Shown: in pieces, positions 1-6,789 of the stretch
How positions within the stretch are numbered: position 1 is the first letter of the stretch
How the letters are laid out: the number at the start of each line of letters is the position of its first letter
Notes under the pieces: generated by a model
Told to the model about the DNA's origin: nothing
Database searches by the model: none
Seen by the model: the letters and a program-made list of their open reading frames with translations, nothing else
DNA from: CAZQLE01 sp964593905
GTDB lineage: Bacteria; Chloroflexota; Anaerolineae; Anaerolineales; Anaerolineaceae
DNA length: 20,858 bases
NCBI GenBank assembly: GCA_964593905.1
Contig: CAZQLE010000054.1
Coordinates: 1 to 20,858 of the forward strand
Direction of reading: 5' to 3'
Translations under genes and position numbers: made by a program

Positions 1-507
1 CTGCCCGCCCCCCGGCCCACCACCCTGGCCGATCTGGTGGATCAGGTATACGGCAGCCAAATCATCGAATGGATTCGCATCCCCTCCATCCATGTTTTCG
101 CACCGGTGGTGCCGGTTGGCTGGCAAAGCTCTTCCACCGCCCCCGATACCATGGAGTGGGATTCGCCGGATGCCAGTGTCGGCTGGGTGGTTTCGAGCAA
201 ATTGCCCCATGATACGGGCAACATAATTGTCTATGCGCATAACAACATCAACGCCTCAATTTTTGTAAATCTGTACACCCTGAAACCCGGTGATAAAATA
301 GAATTGGAAACCGGCGAAAAGAACTGGGCCTACGAAGTCAGCTCGGTCGAGATATTTCCCGTCCCCGATGCCGCCGCTGACCGTGAGCTCTTTGACCGTT
401 TTTTCCAGACCAGCGCTGTCCCGGTGCTTACCCTGGTTTCCTGTTATCCGCCCACCAGTAATACCCACCGCGTTATTGTACTGGCCCATCCGCTGCCCAA
501 TCCGTGA
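1..507 (+). CDS. Sortase family protein, 5' end outside window
   Basis: This is the C-terminal part of a sortase, a membrane-anchored cysteine transpeptidase that normally joins secreted proteins to the cell surface or to each other. The reading frame is open from base 1 (LPAPRPTTLADLV...), so the N-terminal signal/anchor segment lies upstream of the window; a GTG at 37 is internal. The three catalytic residues are visible, numbered in the fragment: His80 in VYAHNN, Cys148 in TLVSCYPP, and Arg157 in THRVIV. The TLVSC motif is a slight variant of the usual TLxTC. The domain runs to within a few residues of the stop, as in most sortases. The next gene begins 15 bases after the stop, so the two may share a transcript, although no functional link to hydroxyproline metabolism is evident. 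The sortase class cannot be set from the fragment. Confidence 0.85.
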   Translation: MPAPRPTTLADLVDQVYGSQIIEWIRIPSIHVFAPVVPVGWQSSSTAPDTMEWDSPDASVGWVVSSKLPHDTGNIIVYAHNNINASIFVNLYTLKPGDKIELETGEKNWAYEVSSVEIFPVPDAAADRELFDRFFQTSAVPVLTLVSCYPPTSNTHRVIVLAHPLPNP

Positions 508-522
508 TCCAAAAGAAACCTC

Positions 523-1440
523 GTGGAACAATCAACCCTGACTGCCAGCGTATTTGATATCAAGCGGTTCGCCATGCATGATGGCCCAGGCATTCGCACC
601 ACGGTGTTTCTAAAGGGCTGCCCGCTGGCCTGTGAATGGTGCCATAACCCCGAAGGCATCCACTTTCCCCCCGAATTGTTATGGTATCCCAACCGCTGCA
701 TCCGCTGCGGGGCCTGTGTTCAGGCTTGTCCGCAGCACGCCCTCGTGCTTGAAGAGGATGGGATCATCCGCAGCACCGCAGATTGTCAGCTTTGCGGCGC
801 CTGCGCCGGGGTTTGTCCGGCTGCGGCGGTCGAACAGGCCGGAGAGACCTACACAGTCGCGAAATTGCTGGCCTTGCTACTGCGTGACCAGATCCATTTT
901 GATCAATCCGGCGGCGGGGTTACCTTTTCAGGCGGAGAACCGTTGGCCCAGCACCAGTTTCTGCAAGAGATTCTGACGCAGCTCAAGCAGAATGGTGTGC
1001 ACACCGTGGTGGACACCTCATTCTTCGCCTCCTGGGAAAAGATCGCCGCGGTTGCTGCTTCAACCGATTTATTTCTGGTTGATCTCAAGCTCATGGACTC
1101 GCAAAAACACCGGCAGTACACCGGGGTGCAAAACCAGCGCATCCTCGAGAACCTGCTCCAACTGGACCGCTTGGGCATCCCTTTTCAGGTTCGCATCCCC
1201 TTGATCCCGCAGATCAATGATGACCACCAGAATCTAATCGACAGCGCCCTGTTTCTAAAGAGACTTAACAACCTTCAGCGCATCGATTTGCTGCCTTATC
1301 ACAACATTGCCCAAGATAAGTATCGCCGGCTGGGAAAAGAATACGCTTTATTTCAGACAGTTGTTCAAACAGATGAGGCCATTCAGGAAATTGAAGCATT
1401 TTTTAAAAACTATGGATTTCAGGTAAAAATCGGAGGCTAG
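523..1440 (+). CDS. Glycyl radical enzyme activating protein (radical SAM, PflA/HypE type)
   Basis: A 305-residue radical SAM activase that uses S-adenosylmethionine and a [4Fe-4S] cluster to place the glycyl radical on its partner enzyme. The N-terminal block MHDGPGIRTTVFLKGC is typical of PflA-like activases. The radical SAM cysteines are Cys33-x3-Cys37-x2-Cys40 (CPLACEWC). An inserted ferredoxin-like segment carries two further cluster motifs, Cys59/62/65/69 and Cys88/91/94/98, as is usual for activases of non-PFL glycyl radical enzymes. GGEP (SAM contact) follows at about residue 137. The start is GTG at 523 and the site upstream is weak (aaaagaaacc). The partner gene starts four bases after the stop and its ribosome binding site (GGAGG, 1432-1436) lies inside this gene, so the two are probably translated together. 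This is the activase of the adjacent HypD-like dehydratase by context. Confidence 0.93.
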   Translation: MEQSTLTASVFDIKRFAMHDGPGIRTTVFLKGCPLACEWCHNPEGIHFPPELLWYPNRCIRCGACVQACPQHALVLEEDGIIRSTADCQLCGACAGVCPAAAVEQAGETYTVAKLLALLLRDQIHFDQSGGGVTFSGGEPLAQHQFLQEILTQLKQNGVHTVVDTSFFASWEKIAAVAASTDLFLVDLKLMDSQKHRQYTGVQNQRILENLLQLDRLGIPFQVRIPLIPQINDDHQNLIDSALFLKRLNNLQRIDLLPYHNIAQDKYRRLGKEYALFQTVVQTDEAIQEIEAFFKNYGFQVKIGG

Positions 1441-1444
1441 GCAA

Positions 1445-3805
1445 ATGAATCAACGGGTAAAGCAACTTCGCCAAAATAGTCTGGATGCAGTGCCCACACT
1501 GGATGAGGAGCGGGCACTGTTATTGACCCAATTCTATGCCGGGCAGCATGAGCTCGAATCGACGCCCGTTTTGCGCGCCAAAGCCTTTCGCCATATTTTA
1601 CAGCACAAAAAAATCTACATTCAGCAAGGTGAATTAATTGTCGGTGAGCGCGGCCCGGCCGCCAAAGCCACCTCCACCTGTCCCGAAATTTGCTGTCACA
1701 GCCTTGAAGACCTTGAGATTCTTTCCAGCCGCAAAAAAATTCCTTATCACGCCTCACAGGCCACCCGCCAGGCCTACGCCGAAATAGTGATCCCGTTCTG
1801 GCAGGGCAAAAGCCTGCGCGAACGCATCATTCAAGAGATGACCCCACAGTGGATTGACGCCTATGAAGCCGGGCTATTCACTGAATTTATGGAGCAGCGC
1901 GCCCCCGGGCATACGGTGTTGGATGACAAAATTTACCACCTGGGAATGCGCGATTTTATTGCCCGCATTGATAACCAGCTTAACCAACTGGATTATGCCG
2001 CCGACCCGGCAGCCTGGGATAAGCAGGAAGAATTAAAGGCCATGCGCATTGCCGCCGAAGCGATCATAGCCTATGCCAGGCGCTATGCCATTCTGGCGCA
2101 AGAAATGGCAGCCAGCGAAGCCGACCCCCACCGCAAACAGGAATTGGAGAAAATCGCGCAGATCTGCACGCATGTGCCTGCCGAAGCGCCGCAAACCTTC
2201 TGGGAGGCGCTGCAAGCCTACTGGTTTGTCCATCTGGGTGTCATCACCGAGCTTAACACCTGGGATGCTTTTAGCCCCGGCCGGCTGGACCAGCACCTCC
2301 ACCCTTTCTACCAGCGCGAACGAAACACCGGCGATCTGACCCGCGAGGCGGCTGAAGAATTACTGCAATGCTTCTGGGTTAAATTCAACAATCACCTTGC
2401 CCCGCCCAAAGTGGGCGTTACCGCTGCCGAATCGGGCACTTACACCGATTTTGCCAATATCTCACTGGGCGGGGTGAAACCCGATGGCAGTGACGGGGTA
2501 AACGATGTCACCTATCTGCTGCTGGATGTAATTCAGGAACTGCGCTTATTGCAGCCCTCAACCAATCTCCAGCTTTCAAAGAAAAACCCCGATCACTTTC
2601 TAAAACGAGCCATTGAAATCATTCGCACTGGTTACGGCCAACCCTCAATCTTCAACGCCGATGCCGTGGTAGAAGAAATGGTGCGAGTCGGGAAATCCAT
2701 TATCGATGCGCGCTGCGGCGGCACCAGCGGATGTGTCGAAACCGGGTGCTTTGGAAAAGAAAATTACAATCTAACCGGTTATTTCAACCTGCCCAAGGTG
2801 CTTGAAATCACCCTTCATAATGGGCTTGACCCACGCACCCAAAAACAGCTCGGCCCACAAAGCGGCGATCCCGCTCAATTCACCTGTTTTGAAGACCTCT
2901 ACCACGCTTTTGAAACCCAGTTGAAACACTTTATCGAGATAAAGGTCCGTGGCAACCAGGTCATCGAGCGGTTATACGCCCATTTTCTACCGGTCCCGTT
3001 CCTATCGCTGTTAATCGATGATTGCATTCTGACTGGCAAAGATTATCACAACGGCGGGGCGCGCTACAACACCACCTATCTACAGGGTGTGGGCATCGGC
3101 AGCATCACCGATTCACTCTCGGCCATAAAGACCTCTGTTTTTGAAGATCATCGTTATTCACTGCCAGAAGTTTTACACGCACTGAAGGATAACTTTGCCG
3201 GGCAATTGGCCATGCAAAAATATTTTCTCAACCGCATTCCCAAATATGGCAATGATGACGATCGCGCCGATGACATCATGCGCCGGGTGTTTGAATCGTT
3301 CTACGCGGTCGTTGCCAACCGACCCAATGGCAAGGGCGGCACGTATCAGATAGACATGCTGCCCACCACCTGCCATGTTTATTTCGGCTCGGTAATCGGT
3401 GCCACTCCCGACGGTCGTTTGGCTGGCACGCCGCTTTCGGAGGGCATCTCTCCAGTTCAGGGGGCCGACCGCTGCGGTCCCACGGCGGTGATCAATTCAG
3501 CAGCCAAAATGGACCACCTGCGAACCGGTGGGACCCTGCTCAATCAAAAATTCACCCCCCAGGTCCTTGCCGGTCAGGATGGCATTGACCATCTGGCAAA
3601 CCTGGTGCGTGGATATTTTAAGCTCGATGGACATCACATTCAGTTTAACGTGGTGGATGCAGCCACACTGCGGAAAGCCCAGGCCGAACCCGAAAATTAT
3701 CGCGATCTAATCGTCCGTGTTGCCGGCTACTCCGATTATTTCTGTGATCTGGGCGCTTCCCTCCAGGAAGAAATCATCGCCCGCACCGAACATCAAAATT
3801 TTTAG
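1445..3805 (+). CDS. hypD: Trans-4-hydroxy-L-proline dehydratase (glycyl radical enzyme)
   Basis: A 786-residue glycyl radical enzyme predicted to dehydrate trans-4-hydroxy-L-proline to 1-pyrroline-5-carboxylate under anoxic conditions. The catalytic motif SGCVETG gives thiyl Cys430 and Glu432, and the C-terminal RVAGYSDYF gives radical Gly761. From memory, C. difficile HypD uses F152, H160, D278, S334, D339, F340, C434, E436, Y450, T645 and G765. Here F148, H156, D274, S330, D335, F336, C430, E432, Y446, T641 and G761 occupy the same places with a constant offset of -4, which argues strongly for HypD rather than PFL, choline lyase (CutC) or glycerol dehydratase. ATG 1445 is preceded by GGAGG at 1432-1436. 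The activase lies directly upstream. No pyrroline-5-carboxylate reductase gene (proC), the usual next step to proline, is in the window. No terminator of its own is visible; the attenuator hairpin at 4009-4038 could also end its transcripts. Confidence 0.87.
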   Translation: MNQRVKQLRQNSLDAVPTLDEERALLLTQFYAGQHELESTPVLRAKAFRHILQHKKIYIQQGELIVGERGPAAKATSTCPEICCHSLEDLEILSSRKKIPYHASQATRQAYAEIVIPFWQGKSLRERIIQEMTPQWIDAYEAGLFTEFMEQRAPGHTVLDDKIYHLGMRDFIARIDNQLNQLDYAADPAAWDKQEELKAMRIAAEAIIAYARRYAILAQEMAASEADPHRKQELEKIAQICTHVPAEAPQTFWEALQAYWFVHLGVITELNTWDAFSPGRLDQHLHPFYQRERNTGDLTREAAEELLQCFWVKFNNHLAPPKVGVTAAESGTYTDFANISLGGVKPDGSDGVNDVTYLLLDVIQELRLLQPSTNLQLSKKNPDHFLKRAIEIIRTGYGQPSIFNADAVVEEMVRVGKSIIDARCGGTSGCVETGCFGKENYNLTGYFNLPKVLEITLHNGLDPRTQKQLGPQSGDPAQFTCFEDLYHAFETQLKHFIEIKVRGNQVIERLYAHFLPVPFLSLLIDDCILTGKDYHNGGARYNTTYLQGVGIGSITDSLSAIKTSVFEDHRYSLPEVLHALKDNFAGQLAMQKYFLNRIPKYGNDDDRADDIMRRVFESFYAVVANRPNGKGGTYQIDMLPTTCHVYFGSVIGATPDGRLAGTPLSEGISPVQGADRCGPTAVINSAAKMDHLRTGGTLLNQKFTPQVLAGQDGIDHLANLVRGYFKLDGHHIQFNVVDAATLRKAQAEPENYRDLIVRVAGYSDYFCDLGASLQEEIIARTEHQNF

Positions 3806-3818
3806 TTGTCCAAAACTA

Positions 3819-3847
3819 TTGACGAATGCCATAGAGATGCTTACAAT
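3819..3847 (+). promoter_or_regulatory. Promoter of the aspartate-family operon
   Basis: A near-consensus housekeeping promoter. The -35 box TTGACG (3819-3824) matches five of six bases of TTGACA. A spacer of exactly 17 bases follows, then the -10 box TACAAT (3842-3847), five of six of TATAAT. Transcription is expected at about 3853-3856, directly at or a few bases before the ATG at 3857. It begins 14 bases after the hypD stop, so this operon has its own start. Confidence 0.8.
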
Positions 3848-3856
3848 ACTGCTAAT

Positions 3857-3967
3857 ATGAAATCGTCCAGATCCATGTTCGCCATGACTACCATCGGTAC
3901 GATGACCATGACCATTACTATTATGGCCATGTCAAGTTCGCGCTGGCAGCCGGGAGAAGTAGGATAG
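3857..3967 (+). CDS. Met/Thr/Ile-rich leader peptide of a transcription attenuator
   Basis: A 36-codon reading frame (ATG to TAG) whose product is a control device, not an enzyme. Residues 10-25 read MTTIGTMTMTITIMAM: five Met, six Thr and three Ile in 16 positions. Including the start the peptide has seven Met. The composition resembles E. coli ThrL (Thr and Ile) with methionine added. The genes downstream make homoserine, the shared precursor of Met, Thr and Ile, and include a methionine-branch enzyme. No Shine-Dalgarno sequence precedes the ATG, and the predicted transcript start is within about 4 bases of it, so translation is probably leaderless. The last codons (Trp30-Gln31-Pro32) contain a segment complementary to the terminator stem at 4009-4036. 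The logic follows the classic Thr/Ile attenuators: shortage of the charged tRNAs stalls the ribosome in codons 10-25 and permits read-through. Function is inferred; composition, position and complementarity are seen directly. Confidence 0.88.
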   Translation: MKSSRSMFAMTTIGTMTMTITIMAMSSSRWQPGEVG

Positions 3968-4021
3968 GTTTTTGAGCGATCAACAATAAAAAAACCAAAC
4001 CTGTGAACAAAAGGCTGCCAG
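3943..4021 (+). promoter_or_regulatory. Antiterminator pairing of the attenuator
   Basis: CTGGCAGCC at 3943-3951, inside leader codons 29-32, is a perfect 9-bp Watson-Crick partner of GGCTGCCAG at 4013-4021, the 5' arm and first loop base of the terminator. The leader copy (TGGCAGCC, 3944-3951) differs by one base from the terminator's own 3' arm (TGGCGGCC, 4025-4032), so the two compete for the same strand. Inside the enclosed stretch, GGTTTTT (3967-3973) can pair with AAAAACC (3990-3996), or AGGTTT (3966-3971) with AAACCT (3997-4002), which would bring the outer strands together. The arm starts 12 bases after the last control codon, so a ribosome stalled there should leave it free. Confidence 0.75.
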
Positions 4022-4038
4022 AAATGGCGGCCTTTTTT
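4009..4038 (+). terminator. Intrinsic terminator of the attenuator
   Basis: A hairpin with 5' arm AAAAGGCTGCCA (4009-4020), a GAAA loop (4021-4024, GNRA type) and 3' arm TGGCGGCCTTTT (4025-4036): 12 pairs, one of them G-U (4016/4029). It runs into six T residues (4033-4038). It stands 31 bases before the ATG of the first structural gene, so it can only act as a conditional terminator for that operon. It could also stop transcripts arriving from hypD. Confidence 0.88.
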
Positions 4039-4069
4039 CGTGAATTCACAAAGACCTGAGGAAATCAAA

Positions 4070-5326
4070 ATGACGACTCGATCTACAAAAACAAAACCTG
4101 CAACTACCCTGGCGGTTGAAACCGCCGCGCGAATGCCCCTGGGGCCTTCCACTCGCGCAGTTCATTCCGGTTCCAGCCGCCAAAAACCCTATCATGCCCT
4201 GATTGAGCCCATCGTCCAGACCGCCACCTATACATTTGATAACTCTTCGGATCTTCGTGAATATATGGAAATGAACAAAATCGGATTAATGACGGATCGA
4301 ATTGAATATGGCCGCTATGGAAATCCGACCGTAGCAGCGGCAGAGGCGCTGGTTGCAGCCCTTGAAAACGCCGAAATGGCAATTCAATTTTCTTCAGGCA
4401 TGGCCGCATTAACCAGCGTCCTGCTGGCAATTTTGCCTGCCAACAGTCATCTGGTCATCACCGATGATTGTTACCGTCGCACCCGGCAATTCTGTCAGGA
4501 ATTTTTGCCCCGCTTCAATATTTCCTGCTCGGTGGTTCCAATGGCGAATTACACGGCCCTGGAAGAAGCCATTCGCCCCGAAACCCGGGTGTTGTTATCT
4601 GAAACACCCACCAACCCCTATCTACGCGTGCTGGACGTTGAACGATTTGCCGATATCGCCCGCCGCCACAACTTGATCAGCATCGTCGATTCGACCTTTG
4701 CAACACCAGTCAACCTGCGCCCATTGGACTGGGGGGTTGACATTGTGGTTCACTCAGCGACAAAATATTTATCCGGTCACCATGATCTGCTGGCCGGCGT
4801 TGCTGCGGGCGCACAAGAAATTCTCGCCCCAGTCCGCGCCCAGGTTAACATCCTTGGCGCCGTGCCCGATCCAAACAATGCTTATATGCTTCTGCGGGGA
4901 ATGCGCACCCTGAGTCTGAGGGTCAATCGCCACAATGAAAATGGTCAATACGTAGCCGAATTCTTATCCGGCCATCCGGTGGTGGAACGCGTCTGGTACC
5001 CCGGTTTATCTTCGCACCCGGAGCACGATATTGCCCTGCGTCAGATGACCGGCTTTGGCGGTGTGGTTTCGTTCGAATTAAAAGCCGATTTTGACACCAC
5101 CAGCCGGTTCGTCGATGCACTGCAAATCCCCTACATCTCTGCCTCGCTTGGCGGTCTTGAAAGCCTGGTAACCCAACCTGCCCTGCTCAGTTACTACAAC
5201 TACAGCCCCGAACAGCGGCGTGAGCTTGGCATTCGCGACAACCTTGTGCGGTTGGCCCTGGGTGTTGAAGATTATCAAGATCTAATTTTCGATCTCAATC
5301 AGGCCCTGGCGATCATTCAGGGTTAA
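4070..5326 (+). CDS. metB: Cystathionine gamma-synthase type PLP enzyme (Cys/Met metabolism family)
   Basis: A 418-residue fold-type I PLP enzyme of the Cys/Met metabolism family. It should condense an activated homoserine with cysteine to give cystathionine, the entry to the methionine branch. Visible motifs are YGRYGNPTV, SSGMAA (phosphate contact), SETPTNPY, VDSTFATP, and HSATKYLSG with the PLP lysine at Lys232; the C-terminal SLGGLESL and LVRLALGVED are also family marks. The start is ATG 4070 with GAGGA at 4058-4062; an in-frame GTG at 4040 sits at the edge of the terminator T-tract and is not credible. It is the first gene after the attenuator and 29 bases before the aspartate kinase gene. 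Family members with lyase, O-acetylhomoserine sulfhydrylase or O-phosphohomoserine-dependent activity look alike; context favours gamma-synthase. The preferred homoserine ester cannot be read here. Confidence 0.82.
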   Translation: MTTRSTKTKPATTLAVETAARMPLGPSTRAVHSGSSRQKPYHALIEPIVQTATYTFDNSSDLREYMEMNKIGLMTDRIEYGRYGNPTVAAAEALVAALENAEMAIQFSSGMAALTSVLLAILPANSHLVITDDCYRRTRQFCQEFLPRFNISCSVVPMANYTALEEAIRPETRVLLSETPTNPYLRVLDVERFADIARRHNLISIVDSTFATPVNLRPLDWGVDIVVHSATKYLSGHHDLLAGVAAGAQEILAPVRAQVNILGAVPDPNNAYMLLRGMRTLSLRVNRHNENGQYVAEFLSGHPVVERVWYPGLSSHPEHDIALRQMTGFGGVVSFELKADFDTTSRFVDALQIPYISASLGGLESLVTQPALLSYYNYSPEQRRELGIRDNLVRLALGVEDYQDLIFDLNQALAIIQG

Positions 5327-5355
5327 TTTTTACATCATTTTTACAGGAGAAATCA

Positions 5356-6777
5356 ATGAGTCAAACATCCAAGACACTGGTAATGAAATTTGGCGGCACC
5401 TCCGTCGGCAGTGCTGATGCAATTCGTCAAGTTGCCGAAATTGTGCGAGATACCCGAAAAGAATGGGCACGGGTGGTGGTGGTCACATCGGCGCTTTCGG
5501 GTGTGACCAATTTACTGCTCGATAGCGCCACCCGGGCCGCCAAAGGAGATCTCTCCACGTTCTACCAGACTGTGCGAGATCTGACCGAACGCCATTACGC
5601 AGTGTTAACCGAACTGGTTCCCGATCTGGCCCGCCAGAATCAGATTCGACAGGAAGTGAATCATTTGCTCAATGATTTTTCCAACCTGGGACAGGCGATC
5701 TATATTTTAGGCGAAGCATCGCCGCGCGCGTTGGATGCTGTTGCCTCGCTGGGAGAAAGATTATGTGTCCGCATTCTGGCCGGGGCCATAGAAGCCTGCG
5801 GCATTCCTGCCCAATTTGTAGAATCAACCCAGTTGATCGTCACCGATGATCAATATCAAAACGCCGTGCCAGATATGGAGGCCACCACCCACTATACACA
5901 GAACATCCTCGGGCCGGTATTGGACGCAGGCCGGGTTCCCGTGGTAACGGGTTTTATTGGCGCCACACCAGCGGGCGTAATCACCACGCTGGGCCGCGGC
6001 GGCAGTGATTATTCCGGCTCCATTTTGGCTGTTGCCCTGGGCGCAGACGAAGTGTGGATCTGGACCGATGTAGATGGAGTGATGACTGCCGATCCGCGCA
6101 TCGTGCCCGAAGCGCGCACAATGCCGGTTGCTTCCTACAAAGAAGTTGCCGAAATGGCTCACTACGGGGCCAAGGTTTTACATCCCAAAAGTATTCGCCC
6201 GGTCATTGAAGCGGGTATCTCATTGCGGGTCTGCAACACCTTCAACCCCCAGAACCCCGGCACGCTCCTTGTCTCTGAAAAGCAGGCAAACGGACGGGGA
6301 ACAATCAAAGCAGTGGCGGTGTTAAAGAATTTGCGGCTGGTGACGGTTTCGGGGCGTGGTATGATGGGTGTTCCGGGTATCGCCGGCCGCATCTTTACCG
6401 CAGTAGCCGATACCGGGGTCAGCATTCCGTTAATCATCCAGTCCAGTTCCGAACAGGCCATCTGTTTTGCCGTGCCCAATCAATCGGCCGAAGAAATTAT
6501 CGCTGTCATCAGTTCCCGCTTAACCCGTGAATTTAGCCGCCGCGATATCGACCAGGCAACAGCGAGTGATGATCTGGATGTCATTACAGTCGTCTGCCCC
6601 GGAATTCGGACCACCCCCGGCATCGCGGGTAAAATCTTTAACGCCCTTGGCGAGAATAATATTAACGTCCAGGCTATTTCGTTTGGCGGTTCGGATATTT
6701 CCATTAACCTGATCGTGTCGCCTGCGGATACCCGGCAGGCGATGTGCATCTTACATACGCTCATTCCAGTTGCATAA
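5356..6777 (+). CDS. lysC: Aspartate kinase with two C-terminal ACT domains
   Basis: A 473-residue monofunctional aspartate kinase (aspartate to 4-aspartyl phosphate), the first committed step for Lys, Thr, Met and Ile. KFGGTSVGS with the catalytic lysine is at residues 11-19. The kinase domain contains GFIGATPAGVITTLGRGGSDYS and VWIWTDVDGVMTADPR. From about residue 315 two ACT regulatory domains follow: one with VSGRGMMGVPGIAGRIF, the second with VVCPGIRTTPGIAGKIFNAL and NVQAISFGGSDISI. The long single-chain form with intact ACT domains predicts feedback control by an end product (Thr and/or Lys), on top of the operon attenuator. It has a good ribosome binding site, AGGAGA at 5345-5350, before ATG 5356. 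It could equally be named for a Thr-sensitive isozyme; the effector cannot be decided from sequence. Confidence 0.95.
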   Translation: MSQTSKTLVMKFGGTSVGSADAIRQVAEIVRDTRKEWARVVVVTSALSGVTNLLLDSATRAAKGDLSTFYQTVRDLTERHYAVLTELVPDLARQNQIRQEVNHLLNDFSNLGQAIYILGEASPRALDAVASLGERLCVRILAGAIEACGIPAQFVESTQLIVTDDQYQNAVPDMEATTHYTQNILGPVLDAGRVPVVTGFIGATPAGVITTLGRGGSDYSGSILAVALGADEVWIWTDVDGVMTADPRIVPEARTMPVASYKEVAEMAHYGAKVLHPKSIRPVIEAGISLRVCNTFNPQNPGTLLVSEKQANGRGTIKAVAVLKNLRLVTVSGRGMMGVPGIAGRIFTAVADTGVSIPLIIQSSSEQAICFAVPNQSAEEIIAVISSRLTREFSRRDIDQATASDDLDVITVVCPGIRTTPGIAGKIFNALGENNINVQAISFGGSDISINLIVSPADTRQAMCILHTLIPVA

Positions 6778-6789
6778 AAGGGTCTCATC

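Noticed and set aside
3903..3930. ATGACCATGACCATTACTATT resembles the start of E. coli lacZ (Met-Thr-Met-Ile-Thr), as in cloning vectors.
   Set aside because: The bases diverge after the first two or three codons, and no further vector sequence surrounds it. The Met/Thr/Ile run fits an attenuator with its own promoter and terminator.
4040..4069. A GTG start at 4040 for the cystathionine synthase gene.
   Set aside because: It lies at the edge of the terminator T-tract and has no ribosome binding site. ATG 4070 has GAGGA at a proper distance.
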